Assembly (NCBI RefSeq): GCF_900473935.1
Contig: NZ_UCNN01000009.1
Coordinates: 62,001-126,000 of the forward strand
Direction: 5' to 3'
Length of the DNA stretch: 64,000 nt
From: Synechococcus sp. UW105
Lineage (GTDB): Bacteria; Cyanobacteriota; Cyanobacteriia; PCC-6307; Cyanobiaceae
Shown here in pieces: positions 14,223 through 22,955 of the stretch; within the stretch, counting starts at the first letter, position 1, and each line of letters opens with the position of its first letter. Under the pieces are notes generated by a model. That model was not told the origin of the DNA, did not search any database, and saw only the letters and a list, made by a program, of their open reading frames with translations. The position numbers were made by a program, and so were the translations under genes.

Positions 14223-15488
14223 GTGGTGTTGATTGACCACCAGGCTGAGCAACGCCAGACACGAGCCCCTCTCACCTCGCGACACACCTTGCCACGACTG
14301 ACATCTGACGAGCTGCTCAATGAGCTTTCAGGCCTTGAGAACCTCTTGATCGTTCAGGACCTAGATGGGGTCTGCATGAATCTGGTCAAGGACCCTCTCA
14401 CGCGCACCATCAAGCGAAGCTATGTGGAAGCCGTGGCGCGAATGGCAGGTCGATTCTCTGTGCTCACGAATGGCGAACATGAGGGCAAACGGGGAGTGAA
14501 TCGGCTTGTTGAGCGCGCCCTCGGGAACACTCAGCATCCAGGCCGTGATGGCCTCTACCTGCCGGGACTGGCCGCTGGTGGCGTGCAACTTCAAAACAGC
14601 CATGGAGAGCTGTCGCACCCTGGCGTGAGCGAAGCAGAGATGGCCTTTCTGGCGGATCTACCCGCACGCATGGAAGCAGGTCTCTTCCAGCGACTTCCTG
14701 CCCTCATGCCGTCCCTCAGCGGAGAAGAACTGCAGGCAGAGGTGCACAAGGCCGTGCTCGACACCCAGGTCTCTCCCACCATCAATCTGAACGGACTGTT
14801 CAGCCTTTGCCGCGATGACGTCAAGCTGCAACGCGCCCTGCAGGCCATGCTGCAGGACCTGATGGAAGAACTCCTCACGCTCGCAGCGTTGGAGGGTCTA
14901 AGCGATGCCTTCTTCCTCCATGTGGCCCCGAATTTAGGTCGGGATGCTGAGGGGAAGGAACGCTTGAAACCAGCTCAGGAAGGCGATGTGGGTTCTACCG
15001 ACATCCAATTCATGTTGCGCGGTGCGATCAAGGAAGCAGGCTTGCTGGTGCTTCTCAATCGCCACATCGCCGCCCGCACGGGCAAGGCCCCGCTTGGGGA
15101 TGATTTCAATGTGAGAACGGCACCACAAGAGCATCAGGCGTTGATCAGCCTGTGTGAGCAGGCCATTCCCAAGGAGCAGATGCCAGTGCTTGTCGGGGTC
15201 GGTGACACCGTCACGTCCACCCCGACCGCAGAGGGGAATGGCTGGCTACGTGGAGGGAGTGATCGCGGCTTCCTGATGCTTCTGCAGGAGATCGGTGTGC
15301 GCTATAAGCAACCGAACCGTGTGGTTCTGGTGGACAGCAGCGGCGGTGAAGTCGATCGCCCCAGCCTCTCCAACAACAGCCTGACAGGCATCAGCGATCC
15401 TGAGGATCCACTCCATTTCGATCTGCTCATGCCAGGAGGTCCCGAGCAATACGTTGCCTGGTTCCAACAACTGGCGACACGCACCTAG
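14223..15488 (+). CDS. stpA: Glucosylglycerol-3-phosphate phosphatase
   Basis: 421 residues matching the cyanobacterial salt-tolerance protein StpA/GgpP (about 420 aa). That enzyme removes phosphate from glucosylglycerol 3-phosphate, the last step in making the osmolyte glucosylglycerol. The key stretch LLIVQDLDGVCMNLVKDPLT near residues 40-60 carries the HAD-type DxDG phosphatase motif. FSVLTNGEHEGKRGVN and the C-terminal VVLVDSSGG and LLMPGGPEQYVAWFQQLA are also family-like. The start is GTG at 14223; a TTG at 14289 would give an N-terminus closer to known StpA length. The partner synthase ggpS is not nearby. The stop overlaps that of the convergent gene by 3-4 bp. Confidence 0.85.
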   Translation: MVLIDHQAEQRQTRAPLTSRHTLPRLTSDELLNELSGLENLLIVQDLDGVCMNLVKDPLTRTIKRSYVEAVARMAGRFSVLTNGEHEGKRGVNRLVERALGNTQHPGRDGLYLPGLAAGGVQLQNSHGELSHPGVSEAEMAFLADLPARMEAGLFQRLPALMPSLSGEELQAEVHKAVLDTQVSPTINLNGLFSLCRDDVKLQRALQAMLQDLMEELLTLAALEGLSDAFFLHVAPNLGRDAEGKERLKPAQEGDVGSTDIQFMLRGAIKEAGLLVLLNRHIAARTGKAPLGDDFNVRTAPQEHQALISLCEQAIPKEQMPVLVGVGDTVTSTPTAEGNGWLRGGSDRGFLMLLQEIGVRYKQPNRVVLVDSSGGEVDRPSLSNNSLTGISDPEDPLHFDLLMPGGPEQYVAWFQQLATRT

Positions 15489-16390
15489 TGACTAGCTCGA
15501 GCAACCACCCGAAGCATGAAAGGTAGCGCTGTGATTGATGGTTTCCCACCGCTGACCCACTCAGCTTGTTCATCACTCCAGAGGCGTTGACCGGGAACGA
15601 TCAAACGCGACTTCGAGGCATGGTCTGGCAGATAGGCCGCCTGGAAACCCTTGGCACGCACAAACAACCGCAGATCAGGGAACAGCACCCCATCAGCAGT
15701 TTCCACCACCTCGAGTCGTCCATCCTTTCTCAATCCGTAGACGATGCGTACATCAGCCATCGTCATGGCTCCATACACACCCTTGTAGTCAGCCGGTGGG
15801 GTCTCAAAGGAATGATCAAAGGCATGCAATCCACCGATGAAGAGGCGGAAGTCATCTGCGTCTGAAGCGGTGAACGGGCCGAAGCCAAACGTGAGTGTGC
15901 CGTCGTGACGAATGCCAATGAAGGCACGACCAGCGGCAGCTGCTCGGTTTCCAGCTCGTATCAATCGGTTGGTGAGTTTGAGGTCTCCATGGAGCACCAT
16001 GCCGAGGGGTTGATCGGGATGGCCTTTCTCAAAGGTCGGTCCGGTAAAAAAGAGCAGAGCCTCGCGATCCGTGTTGGCCTCAAACTCCCGGCTCCAGCCT
16101 TCGTAGTAGTGAAGGTCGATCCAACGAGGATCAAGGATCACGCTGGAGTAGGCGATGGTGAGCTCACTGCCATCCTCCCTCTCAACCTCGAGGGACTGAT
16201 CAGGCATAAACACCGCGATCTCACTGGGAGAAGGGGCTGGCGTGGGCTCTGGAGCGGGATCCTCACCAAAGACTGTTAATGGAAGCTTCGATGACTGCTG
16301 CAGCCAGGACGGTCCTGACATCAGCGTGGCAGCCACGGCACCAAAGGCCGCTGAAGTCAGCGCGATCAAAGCCAGCCAACGTCGCGGCAC
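15485..16390 (-). CDS. Exported protein of unknown function (301 aa)
   Basis: An N-terminal signal or anchor segment (LALIALTSAAFGAVAATLM) is followed by a proline-rich linker (PAPEPTPAPSPSE) and a beta-rich domain with FIGIRHDGTLTFGFGPF and ADVRIVYGLRKDGRLEVVE. These glycine/strand patterns recall phosphodiester glycosidase (NAGPA)-type folds, but key residues cannot be confirmed. It probably acts in the periplasm or on the thylakoid-lumen side. Convergent with stpA, with the stops overlapping. Confidence 0.55.
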   Translation of the reverse strand: MPRRWLALIALTSAAFGAVAATLMSGPSWLQQSSKLPLTVFGEDPAPEPTPAPSPSEIAVFMPDQSLEVEREDGSELTIAYSSVILDPRWIDLHYYEGWSREFEANTDREALLFFTGPTFEKGHPDQPLGMVLHGDLKLTNRLIRAGNRAAAAGRAFIGIRHDGTLTFGFGPFTASDADDFRLFIGGLHAFDHSFETPPADYKGVYGAMTMADVRIVYGLRKDGRLEVVETADGVLFPDLRLFVRAKGFQAAYLPDHASKSRLIVPGQRLWSDEQAEWVSGGKPSITALPFMLRVVARASH

Positions 16391-16592
16391 CCGAATGAAA
16401 GCGTGAGAACAAATCCTGTGGCCAGGGTCGAGGCTGCCGGCACCACTGTCAACGTCAATCGTGGCAGTGATCTCTCAGAATGACGTCTGATTCGGCCTAC
16501 CACTGATCAGCGTCTCTCCAACGTCTAGCGACTGCATCACCACCACAGCGCCCTTCCCAACACTGACGCGAGGAGGGCTGAGAACACTTCAA

Positions 16593-17498
16593 GTGAATCT
16601 CGGCTACCGCTGCAATCAGAGCTGCAGCCACTGTCACGTCAACGCCGGGCCTTGGCGCACCGAGATGATGGCCGAATCGCAGGTGCAGTTGATCCCCCGC
16701 GTGTTGGAGCATCTGAACCTGAAGGTGCTGGACCTAACCGGCGGCGCACCGGAACTGCACCCCCTGTTTCGCCAGTTGGTCCGAGACGCACGCCGGCTTG
16801 GGGTGGAGGTAATCGACCGCTGCAACCTCACCATCCTCAACGAACCGGGGCAGGCCGATTTAGCAGCCTTCCTTGCCGACCAGAGCGTGCATGTGGTGGC
16901 CTCCCTGCCTTGTACCGAAAAGGGTCGGGTGGACGACCAGCGGGGCCAAGGGGTGTTTGAGCGCAGTCTCGAGGCACTGCACCAACTCAATCAGCTCGGA
17001 TACGGAGACCCCCGCACCGGCCTCAGCCTGGACTTGGTGTACAACCCAGCCGGTCCCAAGCTTCCACCGGCCCAGGAGCAGCTTGAAGAGCATTACCGGG
17101 AGGTGCTGCTAAGCGACCACGGCATCCGCTTCAACCATCTGCTCACAATCACCAACATGGCGATCGAACGCTTCGCCAGAGAGTTGGAACGCAGCAATCA
17201 GCTGAAGCGCTATCGGGAGCTGCTGCGCCAGTCCTTCCGGGCTGAGAACCTCGAGGCTGTGATGTGCAGATCCCTGATCAGCGTGAACTGGCAGGGGAGA
17301 CTCTTTGACTGTGATTTCAATCAGCAACTCGGGATCGCCTGCGGCGGCAATGTTCAAACCCTTGAGGATCTCTTGAGCATTCCTGCACAAGAGCTAGAGC
17401 ACCAGGCGATCACCGTCGCCGAACACTGCTTCGGCTGCACCGCCGGCAGCGGTTCCAGCTGTGGGGGGGCTCTGAATGGAGGCAGTAATACCACCTAG
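16593..17498 (+). CDS. Radical SAM/Cys-rich protein, ArsS-like
   Basis: The CxxxCxxC cluster motif CNQSCSHC near the N-terminus is the radical SAM [4Fe-4S] site. A cysteine-rich C-terminus (CDFNQQLG, HCFGCTAGSGSSCGG) matches the ArsS subfamily, which makes the dimethylarsinoyl-deoxyadenosine intermediate of arsenosugars from SAM. The given start is GTG 16593. The frame remains open upstream to 16491 and encodes family-like FPTLTRGGLRTLQ, yet contains no ATG, GTG or TTG, so the true start is unresolved. An ATG at 16480 lies in another frame. No arsM is seen beside it. Confidence 0.75.
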   Translation: MNLGYRCNQSCSHCHVNAGPWRTEMMAESQVQLIPRVLEHLNLKVLDLTGGAPELHPLFRQLVRDARRLGVEVIDRCNLTILNEPGQADLAAFLADQSVHVVASLPCTEKGRVDDQRGQGVFERSLEALHQLNQLGYGDPRTGLSLDLVYNPAGPKLPPAQEQLEEHYREVLLSDHGIRFNHLLTITNMAIERFARELERSNQLKRYRELLRQSFRAENLEAVMCRSLISVNWQGRLFDCDFNQQLGIACGGNVQTLEDLLSIPAQELEHQAITVAEHCFGCTAGSGSSCGGALNGGSNTT

Positions 17499-17525
17499 GG
17501 TCATTCCAAAGAACCTTCTGGCTCG

Positions 17526-17984
17526 ATGAGCGCATCAGCAGATTCAGGACCTGCCCACTGCGGCAGCAAGCCCAAGCGCTTCGCGATTGGCATCGCCCCC
17601 CTTGGCACTGTGTCCATCGGCATCGTGCCCATGGGGGTGGTCTGTATCGGTGTCGTGCCGATGGGAGTTGTCTCGATTGGCGTTGTCGCCATGGGCGTGA
17701 TCAACCTTTCAGTCGTAGGCATGGGCCTCTTGGCCGTCGGCGTGAACACGATGGGGATCTGGACGGCAGGCCCGGTGAGCATGGGGCTGGTGCAACTCGA
17801 TGGAAGCAAGAGCCACGACCACCAATTGCACAACCACACAACATCGGCACAGAAGTCAGAGCCATCGATGGCCTACCCCAGTCGCGAACAGGCGGAAGAG
17901 GAAGCGAAGAAGATCGGCTGCCAAGGGGTGCATGCCATGGGAGATCTTTGGATGCCCTGCGAACACCATCCAGGCAGCAACTGA
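17526..17984 (+). CDS. Hydrophobic Gly/Val repeat protein with C-terminal DUF3721-like domain
   Basis: 152 residues in two parts. Residues about 19-92 are tandem near-repeats of the type IGIVPMGVV, IGVVPMGVV, IGVVAMGV, likely a regular beta structure or a membrane-packed ribbon. After a His-rich linker (SHDHQLHNHTT) the C-terminus (YPSREQAEEEAKKIGCQGVH, then MGDLWMPCEHH) resembles DUF3721, a short Cys/His domain common in marine picocyanobacteria. Two Cys and several His could bind metal; that is inference. It starts 27 bp after the radical SAM gene on the same strand, so the two may be co-transcribed. Confidence 0.7.
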   Translation: MSASADSGPAHCGSKPKRFAIGIAPLGTVSIGIVPMGVVCIGVVPMGVVSIGVVAMGVINLSVVGMGLLAVGVNTMGIWTAGPVSMGLVQLDGSKSHDHQLHNHTTSAQKSEPSMAYPSREQAEEEAKKIGCQGVHAMGDLWMPCEHHPGSN

Positions 17985-18006
17985 CGGATCAGGCAAACGC
18001 AGAAAC

Positions 18007-18465
18007 TTAGCGACAGTCTGGGCAGATCCCTCTGACGTTCAGGGTCGATTCGATCAAGTCAAAACCATGTTGATCGGCCGCCGCTTGGCCGGCAGTGATC
18101 ACCGGAATACTTTCGAACTCCTCTGTGCGACCACAACGGATACAGACCAGATGATGGTGATCGCCATGATCCGCAGAGGAAAGCTCAAAGCGGCGGCCGG
18201 CCTCGCTCAGTTCCAGCTCTTGGAGGAAACCCATGTCCACCAGCAGCCGTAAGGTGCGATAAATCGTTGCCAGTGAAACCTTCGCTTCACCTTCGAGCAA
18301 CTGCTGATGCACGTCCTCAGCACTGAGGTGCCGACCTGAGCCCAAGCGTTCAAAGAGATCCAGAATGCGCAGCCGTTGAGGAGTGAGACGGCGACCGTCC
18401 TGATGTAATCCCTGCTGAAGGGGCTCCTGAACCGGTGTCGAAGACGAACTCGTTGCCATCGTCAT
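18007..18465 (-). CDS. Fur-family metal-dependent repressor (Fur/Zur/PerR type)
   Basis: From ATG 18465, 152 residues. The N-terminal winged helix contains LTPQRLRILDLFE and VSLATIYRTLRLLVDMGFLQ, typical of Fur recognition helices. The dimerisation domain has the metal ligands HGDHHHLVCIRCGRTEEFE and the terminal CPDC, giving two CxxC pairs for a structural zinc. Whether it senses iron, zinc or peroxide cannot be decided by eye. Divergent from the metallophosphoesterase gene with about 60 bp between starts; a Fur box there is plausible but I could not identify a convincing palindrome. Confidence 0.85.
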   Translation of the reverse strand: MTMATSSSSTPVQEPLQQGLHQDGRRLTPQRLRILDLFERLGSGRHLSAEDVHQQLLEGEAKVSLATIYRTLRLLVDMGFLQELELSEAGRRFELSSADHGDHHHLVCIRCGRTEEFESIPVITAGQAAADQHGFDLIESTLNVRGICPDCR

Positions 18466-18523
18466 TCGATATGGTCTTCTCAAGAGTAACCACTAATGAG
18501 AGCGGCCGTCAGCCCTGCAGGCC

Positions 18524-19276
18524 ATGCGTGTTGTCCAGCTCAGTGACCCGCACCTGGTCAGCGCACCATCAGGATGGGTACGCCAGCGTCCGGCATTGCA
18601 GCACTGGCAGCTTGCCCTGGGCCAGGCAGCACTCCATCACCCTGATCTGCTGCTGATTACTGGTGACTGCTGTCAGGACGAGAGCTGGAACGGATATGCC
18701 CTCCTGCGTGATTCCCTCGATCTGCTGCCAAGCAAGACCAGGGTGGCCGTCCTACCTGGCAATCATGATCATCCTCAGCGACTGAGAGCAGCCCTAGGTC
18801 GGCGGGCCGAGATCGCACCAGAGGCCTTGCGTCTTGGCGACTGGACTGTGTTGATCCTCGACAGTCACTGGTACAGCCACGAAGGTGGACAAATTGGCAA
18901 GGGTCAGCTGCGCTGGTTGGAGACGCAGCTTCAGCAAGGCAACCTCACGTCAGGCCCCTTGCTGGTTTGCCTTCACCATCCACCTCTGCCAATCGGAGCG
19001 CCCGAATGGGATCGGATCGGACTCGACGACGGAGAAGAACTGATGCGATTACTGCAACCAGTACCGCTGCTACGCGCCGTTGTGTTCGGCCATCTGCATC
19101 AGCACTGGCAAGGCTCGATGCCTGAACGCAACGATGTCGTTCTGCTGGCTTGCCCATCCACGCTTTGCGCCTTTCCGGCACTACAGGCGTGCCCACTAGG
19201 ACGCAGTCAACTGCCTGGCGGTCGCCTGCTGGACCTAAGCAGCAATGGGCGCCTCACACACACACTGCTGAGATGA
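18524..19276 (+). CDS. CpdA/Icc-like metallophosphoesterase
   Basis: 250 residues with the calcineurin-type motifs in order: SDPHL (residues 7-11), GDCCQDE (about 46-52), GNHDH (about 80-84), HHPP (about 150) and GHLHQHW (about 188-194). These bind a two-metal centre. The best-known relative is the cAMP phosphodiesterase CpdA, so turnover of cyclic nucleotides or another phosphodiester is likely, but the substrate is unproven. It starts at ATG 18524, divergent from the Fur-family gene. Confidence 0.8.
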   Translation: MRVVQLSDPHLVSAPSGWVRQRPALQHWQLALGQAALHHPDLLLITGDCCQDESWNGYALLRDSLDLLPSKTRVAVLPGNHDHPQRLRAALGRRAEIAPEALRLGDWTVLILDSHWYSHEGGQIGKGQLRWLETQLQQGNLTSGPLLVCLHHPPLPIGAPEWDRIGLDDGEELMRLLQPVPLLRAVVFGHLHQHWQGSMPERNDVVLLACPSTLCAFPALQACPLGRSQLPGGRLLDLSSNGRLTHTLLR

Positions 19277-19381
19277 CCGATGCCCAAGAGGAGGTTGAAT
19301 CCCTTCGGTCAGTCGGCTTAAGGTGCTGAAACTCTTGATGGTCCATTGTCGAAAGCCTCGAGTGGATCCTGGGACGTGCTG

Positions 19382-19594
19382 ATGCGATGCATCGCCAGTG
19401 CCCTGTTTCTGCTTGCCCATGGGCTTCTGGTGCTGGAGCACATTGCCATTGGCACCGCCTTACATGGGATTGCCGAGTTGTTTCTCGCCCCATGGGCAGT
19501 GCGTCATCGAGCCTGGGACATCATCGTGATCGGTGTGATCTTCTGCGTCTTCGATCTGTGGGGCACCGTTCGACTGACCACCGCCATCGGCTGA
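19382..19594 (+). CDS. Small membrane protein (70 aa, two TM)
   Basis: Start at ATG 19382 (MRCIASALFLLAHGLL); a TTG at 19346 would add 12 residues. Two hydrophobic helices, about residues 3-25 and 46-65, flank a short polar segment (APWAVRHRAWD). The function is unknown. It lies between a phosphoesterase and a convergent exported protein. Confidence 0.5.
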   Translation: MRCIASALFLLAHGLLVLEHIAIGTALHGIAELFLAPWAVRHRAWDIIVIGVIFCVFDLWGTVRLTTAIG

Positions 19595-19606
19595 AAACCC
19601 ACCGCC

Positions 19607-19990
19607 TTAACGACGGCTCTGCACTGTTTCGACCCACCAGCGCTTCACCACGCCACCGAGCTGGCTGGTCTGCCTTGAGCGCTGCGAGATTGGAATCGTG
19701 ACCACCGAAAGCTGACGTCCATTGCGTCGGTAATCAAATCGGCAGAAACCATGCCCAGTCCCCGAACAAGCGGAAAGACTGGAGAGAGGAACACCGGCTC
19801 GACGCTGATCCAACGCCATGGGTTGTTGCTGAGGATGGGGCCTCCAACCCGAAGCAAGCAACACAGCATCGGCCTCGAGAATGGGTTGCCCCGCACTCAG
19901 GGGGAGGACACCACGCGGCTGAGCAAGGGCAACCGGCATCCCGACTGCACTTACCACCATCAGCAGGGCTGCGATTGAGAATCGAGGCAT
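19607..19990 (-). CDS. Exported protein of unknown function (127 aa)
   Basis: Start at ATG 19990 (MPRFSIAALLMVVSAVGMPV), giving a clear signal peptide cut near VALAQ. The mature part has two cysteines (SACSG and FCRFDYRR) and a basic C-terminus. It is divergent from the AAA-polyferredoxin fusion with a short 69-bp spacer. No family recognised. Confidence 0.55.
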   Translation of the reverse strand: MPRFSIAALLMVVSAVGMPVALAQPRGVLPLSAGQPILEADAVLLASGWRPHPQQQPMALDQRRAGVPLSSLSACSGTGHGFCRFDYRRNGRQLSVVTIPISQRSRQTSQLGGVVKRWWVETVQSRR

Positions 19991-20059
19991 GGTGGAGCTG
20001 GGGGATGCCACTCACTCCATAGCCATGACATGCGCAAGCTGGCCATTCGACGCTGAATC

Positions 20060-22168
20060 ATGAGTACCAGTGCAAGCGGCAATGCAACACTTCAGCGTCT
20101 TGCCCCCTATCTGGTGGCCAGGCCCCGCCGCGGTGTCGTCGGCAACAGTCCCCAGGCAAGACGACTGCGGGAAGCGCTCCATGAGGCCTCGACGGATCGC
20201 AATCACCAAGCAGTGTTGCTGGTGGGTGAACCGGGGCTTGAAAAAGACAACCTCGCGGCACTGATTCACTTTGGATCCAGCCAAAGGCATCAACTGATGC
20301 TGCGCGTGGACGGGGCTCAGATGCGCAGTGATGGCAGCGAGCTCTTCGGGCGGGAAGGGGACAATGACCAGATTCCGCTGCTGGAGCTGGTCGGCGAAGG
20401 CAGTCTTCTGATCGACAACTTCGAACAACTCGAAGCGCCCGTTCGCCAAAGGATTGTGGAGATCGCCGCCACTGGCAGATGGCAATCTCCTGGGTTGGAG
20501 CCCAAGCCGCAAACGTTTCGCGGACGGCTGCTGATCACCGCCGAAAGCGCCATCCCTGAGTTGTCACCGCTGACGCAGCTGATCCGAGTGCCGCCACTTC
20601 GGGTGCGACGTCAAGATCTCGGCGATTGGTTGCGTTATGGCATCCGCCAACAGAGTTTGCGCCTGGGCTGGAAGAAGCCACCCAAGCTGCCCATGGCAGT
20701 GGTGAAACAACTGCAGAACTATGACTTCCCGAACAATCTGCGCGAGCTGGAAGCATTGATCGAGCGAGCACTCCAACAAGTGCGTCGCCAAGGCAGCAGT
20801 CCAAAAGCGTTACCAGAGGACGTGTTCTGGACGTCACCACGGCAACAGCGTTCACGGTTTGACCTGTGGGCCTGGAAACCAAAGTTGCGCAACTGGATGC
20901 GTGCACCTCAGCTCTGGAATCTCCTGCTCTTTGGAATCGTGAGCTGGGTGTTTGTTCTGATCAATCTTTGGTTGTGGTTTGGCCCCCAAGACAGGGCTCA
21001 CAACGGAGCACTGAATTTGTTTTGGGCCTGGTGGTGGCCACTGATTCTGCTCAGCTTTCCTGTTGTGGGCAGGTTGTGGTGTTCGTTTTGCCCGTTCATG
21101 GTTTGGGGTGAACTTGCCCAGAAGCTGGCTCGGGGATTGGGCTGGACGCCATCCCCATGGCCACGAGGTGATCACGATGCCTGGGGCTCAAGATGGCTGG
21201 CAGGTGGATTTGCCCTCATCCTGCTCTGGGAAAGCCTGTGCGATTTGCCTCAGAACGGGCAACTCAGCAGTTGTCTGTTGCTGCTAATCACAGCAGGAGC
21301 CGTGAGCGGATCGATACGGTTTGAAAAACGATTCTGGTGCCGTTATCTGTGTCCAATCGGTGGCATGAACGGACTGTTCGCCAAATTGTCCATGCTGGAA
21401 CTTCGAGCCCAAGCCGGAGTCTGCAGCGGCAACTGCAGCAGTTATGCCTGTTTCAAGGGAGGGCCGGCTGAAGGAGAGGGACTGCAGACATCAGGTTGCC
21501 CGCTTGGAACCCATCCAGCCCATCTGCGCGACAACCGAAATTGTGTCTTGTGCATGACCTGCGCCCAGGCCTGTCCGCATCGGTCCGTGCGCCTGGCGAT
21601 CCGGCCACCTGCTGCCGACCTTCAACGCGACATGGTGATTCCCAACGGTGAACCTGGCCTGGTCCTGGTGCTAACCGGGAGTATCTGCTTACAGCAATGG
21701 CAGAAATTATGGGGCTGGACAGGGCTAACGCCAAGCTCGATCAGCAGTGGGCCCCTGCTACCGCGAATAGCGATCGCATGCCTCAGCCTTGCCCTACCAG
21801 CAACGGTTTATCTCTTGGCCAGGTTGATCGTCAATCAACAACGACTGGAACACACGCTCTACGGTTTCCTACCCGTGCTCTGGGCGCTGCTCCTAGCCTC
21901 CCATCTACCGATAGGAATGCGTGAGGCAGGGATGGTGCTGCCTGTGAGCATGGAGGGCTTAGAGGGCTTGCCTCAATTTGGGTTGCCAAGCTGGCAAGCC
22001 GACCCCCATGTGATCCGGTTCTGCCAGAGTGCCGTGGTCACAGTGGGAGGTCTCGGCAGTGTTGTTGTGCTGAGACGAATGCTGTGCAATCAACGCAAAG
22101 CTTGGTTGGCTGCCTGCATGGTGTTAATCAGTGTGGCGGGCTGTGGACGATGGCTGGTTGGGAGCTGA
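20060..22168 (+). CDS. Fusion of degenerate NtrC-like AAA domain and membrane polyferredoxin
   Basis: 702 residues. Residues about 25-260 follow the sigma-54 activator fold: ELFGRE, a Walker A-like GEPGLEKDN, a Walker B-like GSLLIDNFEQL, and the LRELEALIERAL end helix. The Walker A lacks its third glycine, the Walker B acid is replaced and the GAFTGA loop is absent, so ATP-driven sigma-54 remodelling is unlikely; cyanobacteria also lack sigma-54. Residues about 280-700 form a NapH/NosR/RdxA-like part with several TM helices, CSFCP, CRYLCP and a ferredoxin cluster CVLCMTCAQACP, suggesting membrane electron transfer coupled to a sensing or assembly domain (inference). Confidence 0.75.
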   Translation: MSTSASGNATLQRLAPYLVARPRRGVVGNSPQARRLREALHEASTDRNHQAVLLVGEPGLEKDNLAALIHFGSSQRHQLMLRVDGAQMRSDGSELFGREGDNDQIPLLELVGEGSLLIDNFEQLEAPVRQRIVEIAATGRWQSPGLEPKPQTFRGRLLITAESAIPELSPLTQLIRVPPLRVRRQDLGDWLRYGIRQQSLRLGWKKPPKLPMAVVKQLQNYDFPNNLRELEALIERALQQVRRQGSSPKALPEDVFWTSPRQQRSRFDLWAWKPKLRNWMRAPQLWNLLLFGIVSWVFVLINLWLWFGPQDRAHNGALNLFWAWWWPLILLSFPVVGRLWCSFCPFMVWGELAQKLARGLGWTPSPWPRGDHDAWGSRWLAGGFALILLWESLCDLPQNGQLSSCLLLLITAGAVSGSIRFEKRFWCRYLCPIGGMNGLFAKLSMLELRAQAGVCSGNCSSYACFKGGPAEGEGLQTSGCPLGTHPAHLRDNRNCVLCMTCAQACPHRSVRLAIRPPAADLQRDMVIPNGEPGLVLVLTGSICLQQWQKLWGWTGLTPSSISSGPLLPRIAIACLSLALPATVYLLARLIVNQQRLEHTLYGFLPVLWALLLASHLPIGMREAGMVLPVSMEGLEGLPQFGLPSWQADPHVIRFCQSAVVTVGGLGSVVVLRRMLCNQRKAWLAACMVLISVAGCGRWLVGS

Positions 22169-22206
22169 AACAGCACCAACACGGCAGCCCGCTGAAAAGC
22201 AAATGC

Positions 22207-22437
22207 TCAAGCCAAGGGATGATGATGAAGCTGCAGCAGCACACGCGCCGCCAGCCCACGGGAAACGCTGCGATGAGCAAGCAACGAGCAAACCCAGTCG
22301 AACAATTGAGGATTAGAAGGATCCTTGGCCAATTGATCTCTTAGCAGGAGCAGTTGCTGCAAGTTCTCACAACCACGCAAGGCATCAATGAGCGTGTCTT
22401 CAGACACTGGAGCCTTGGGTGCAGAGGCAACAGTCAT
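22207..22437 (-). CDS. Conserved small protein (76 aa)
   Basis: Start at ATG 22437 (MTVASAPKAPVSEDTLIDAL), which leaves a compact helical protein (CENLQQLLLLRDQLAKDPSN, ending LLQLHHHPLA). An upstream extension of 37 residues reads as untranslated. It is convergent with the AAA-polyferredoxin gene. No function known to me. Confidence 0.5.
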   Translation of the reverse strand: MTVASAPKAPVSEDTLIDALRGCENLQQLLLLRDQLAKDPSNPQLFDWVCSLLAHRSVSRGLAARVLLQLHHHPLA

Positions 22438-22955
22438 GGCAAACGCCTGATTCCAAAAAACGTTAAGCCAGCGAGGGGAGACACCTGAAGCACGATGCAG
22501 CGCAAAAAATGCCTTGGCAATCAAAAAAAACCTGATCGGCAACCACAACTGAAAGTTGATTGGTCACGACAGAGGACAAATGGTAGGGGTCGAAGGCATC
22601 GGCAGTCGAAGCCAACCAAGGAGGAAAGAGACGCATTCAGCGACAGGACAAGATCGATTACCTCAGTACGCGTGCTGACGCAATGAGTCATTTACCCCTG
22701 GCAGATGTTCGTAGCGCTACACACAATGGAATCAGGGAAATGCTCCTGAGCAAACATAACGGCTCTGAGGGGGGCCGTTTTTTATGGGTGTTCTGAGCCG
22801 AGATCAGCCGCCAACGGAAGCGAGATTGAGACCGTCTCAGTCCGAGCCAACAAGGCAGGCAGGCAGGCACGACGACGCTCAACCCAACAGCGCAAGCGAG
22901 ACGTGAACCATTGGCTCTGGATGGGAGATCCCCGTGAATGGCCCAATACACAATC
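22438..22955. other. Intergenic with orphan terminator; possible small RNA
   Basis: No convincing protein gene. A 37-codon ORF (22683-22796) runs through the terminator at 22758 and is probably not real. The terminator points right although no plus-strand gene ends nearby, so a non-coding RNA ending at about 22783 is possible. Confidence 0.4.
22758..22783 (+). terminator. Orphan Rho-independent terminator
   Basis: AACGGC (22758-22763), a loop, then GCCGTTTTTT (22774-22783). The T tract is on the plus strand. The nearest plus-strand gene stops 590 bp upstream. Confidence 0.65.

Noticed and set aside
14084-14320. Minus-strand ORFs opposite the stpA start
   Set aside because: No coding character, and they overlap the conserved start of stpA.
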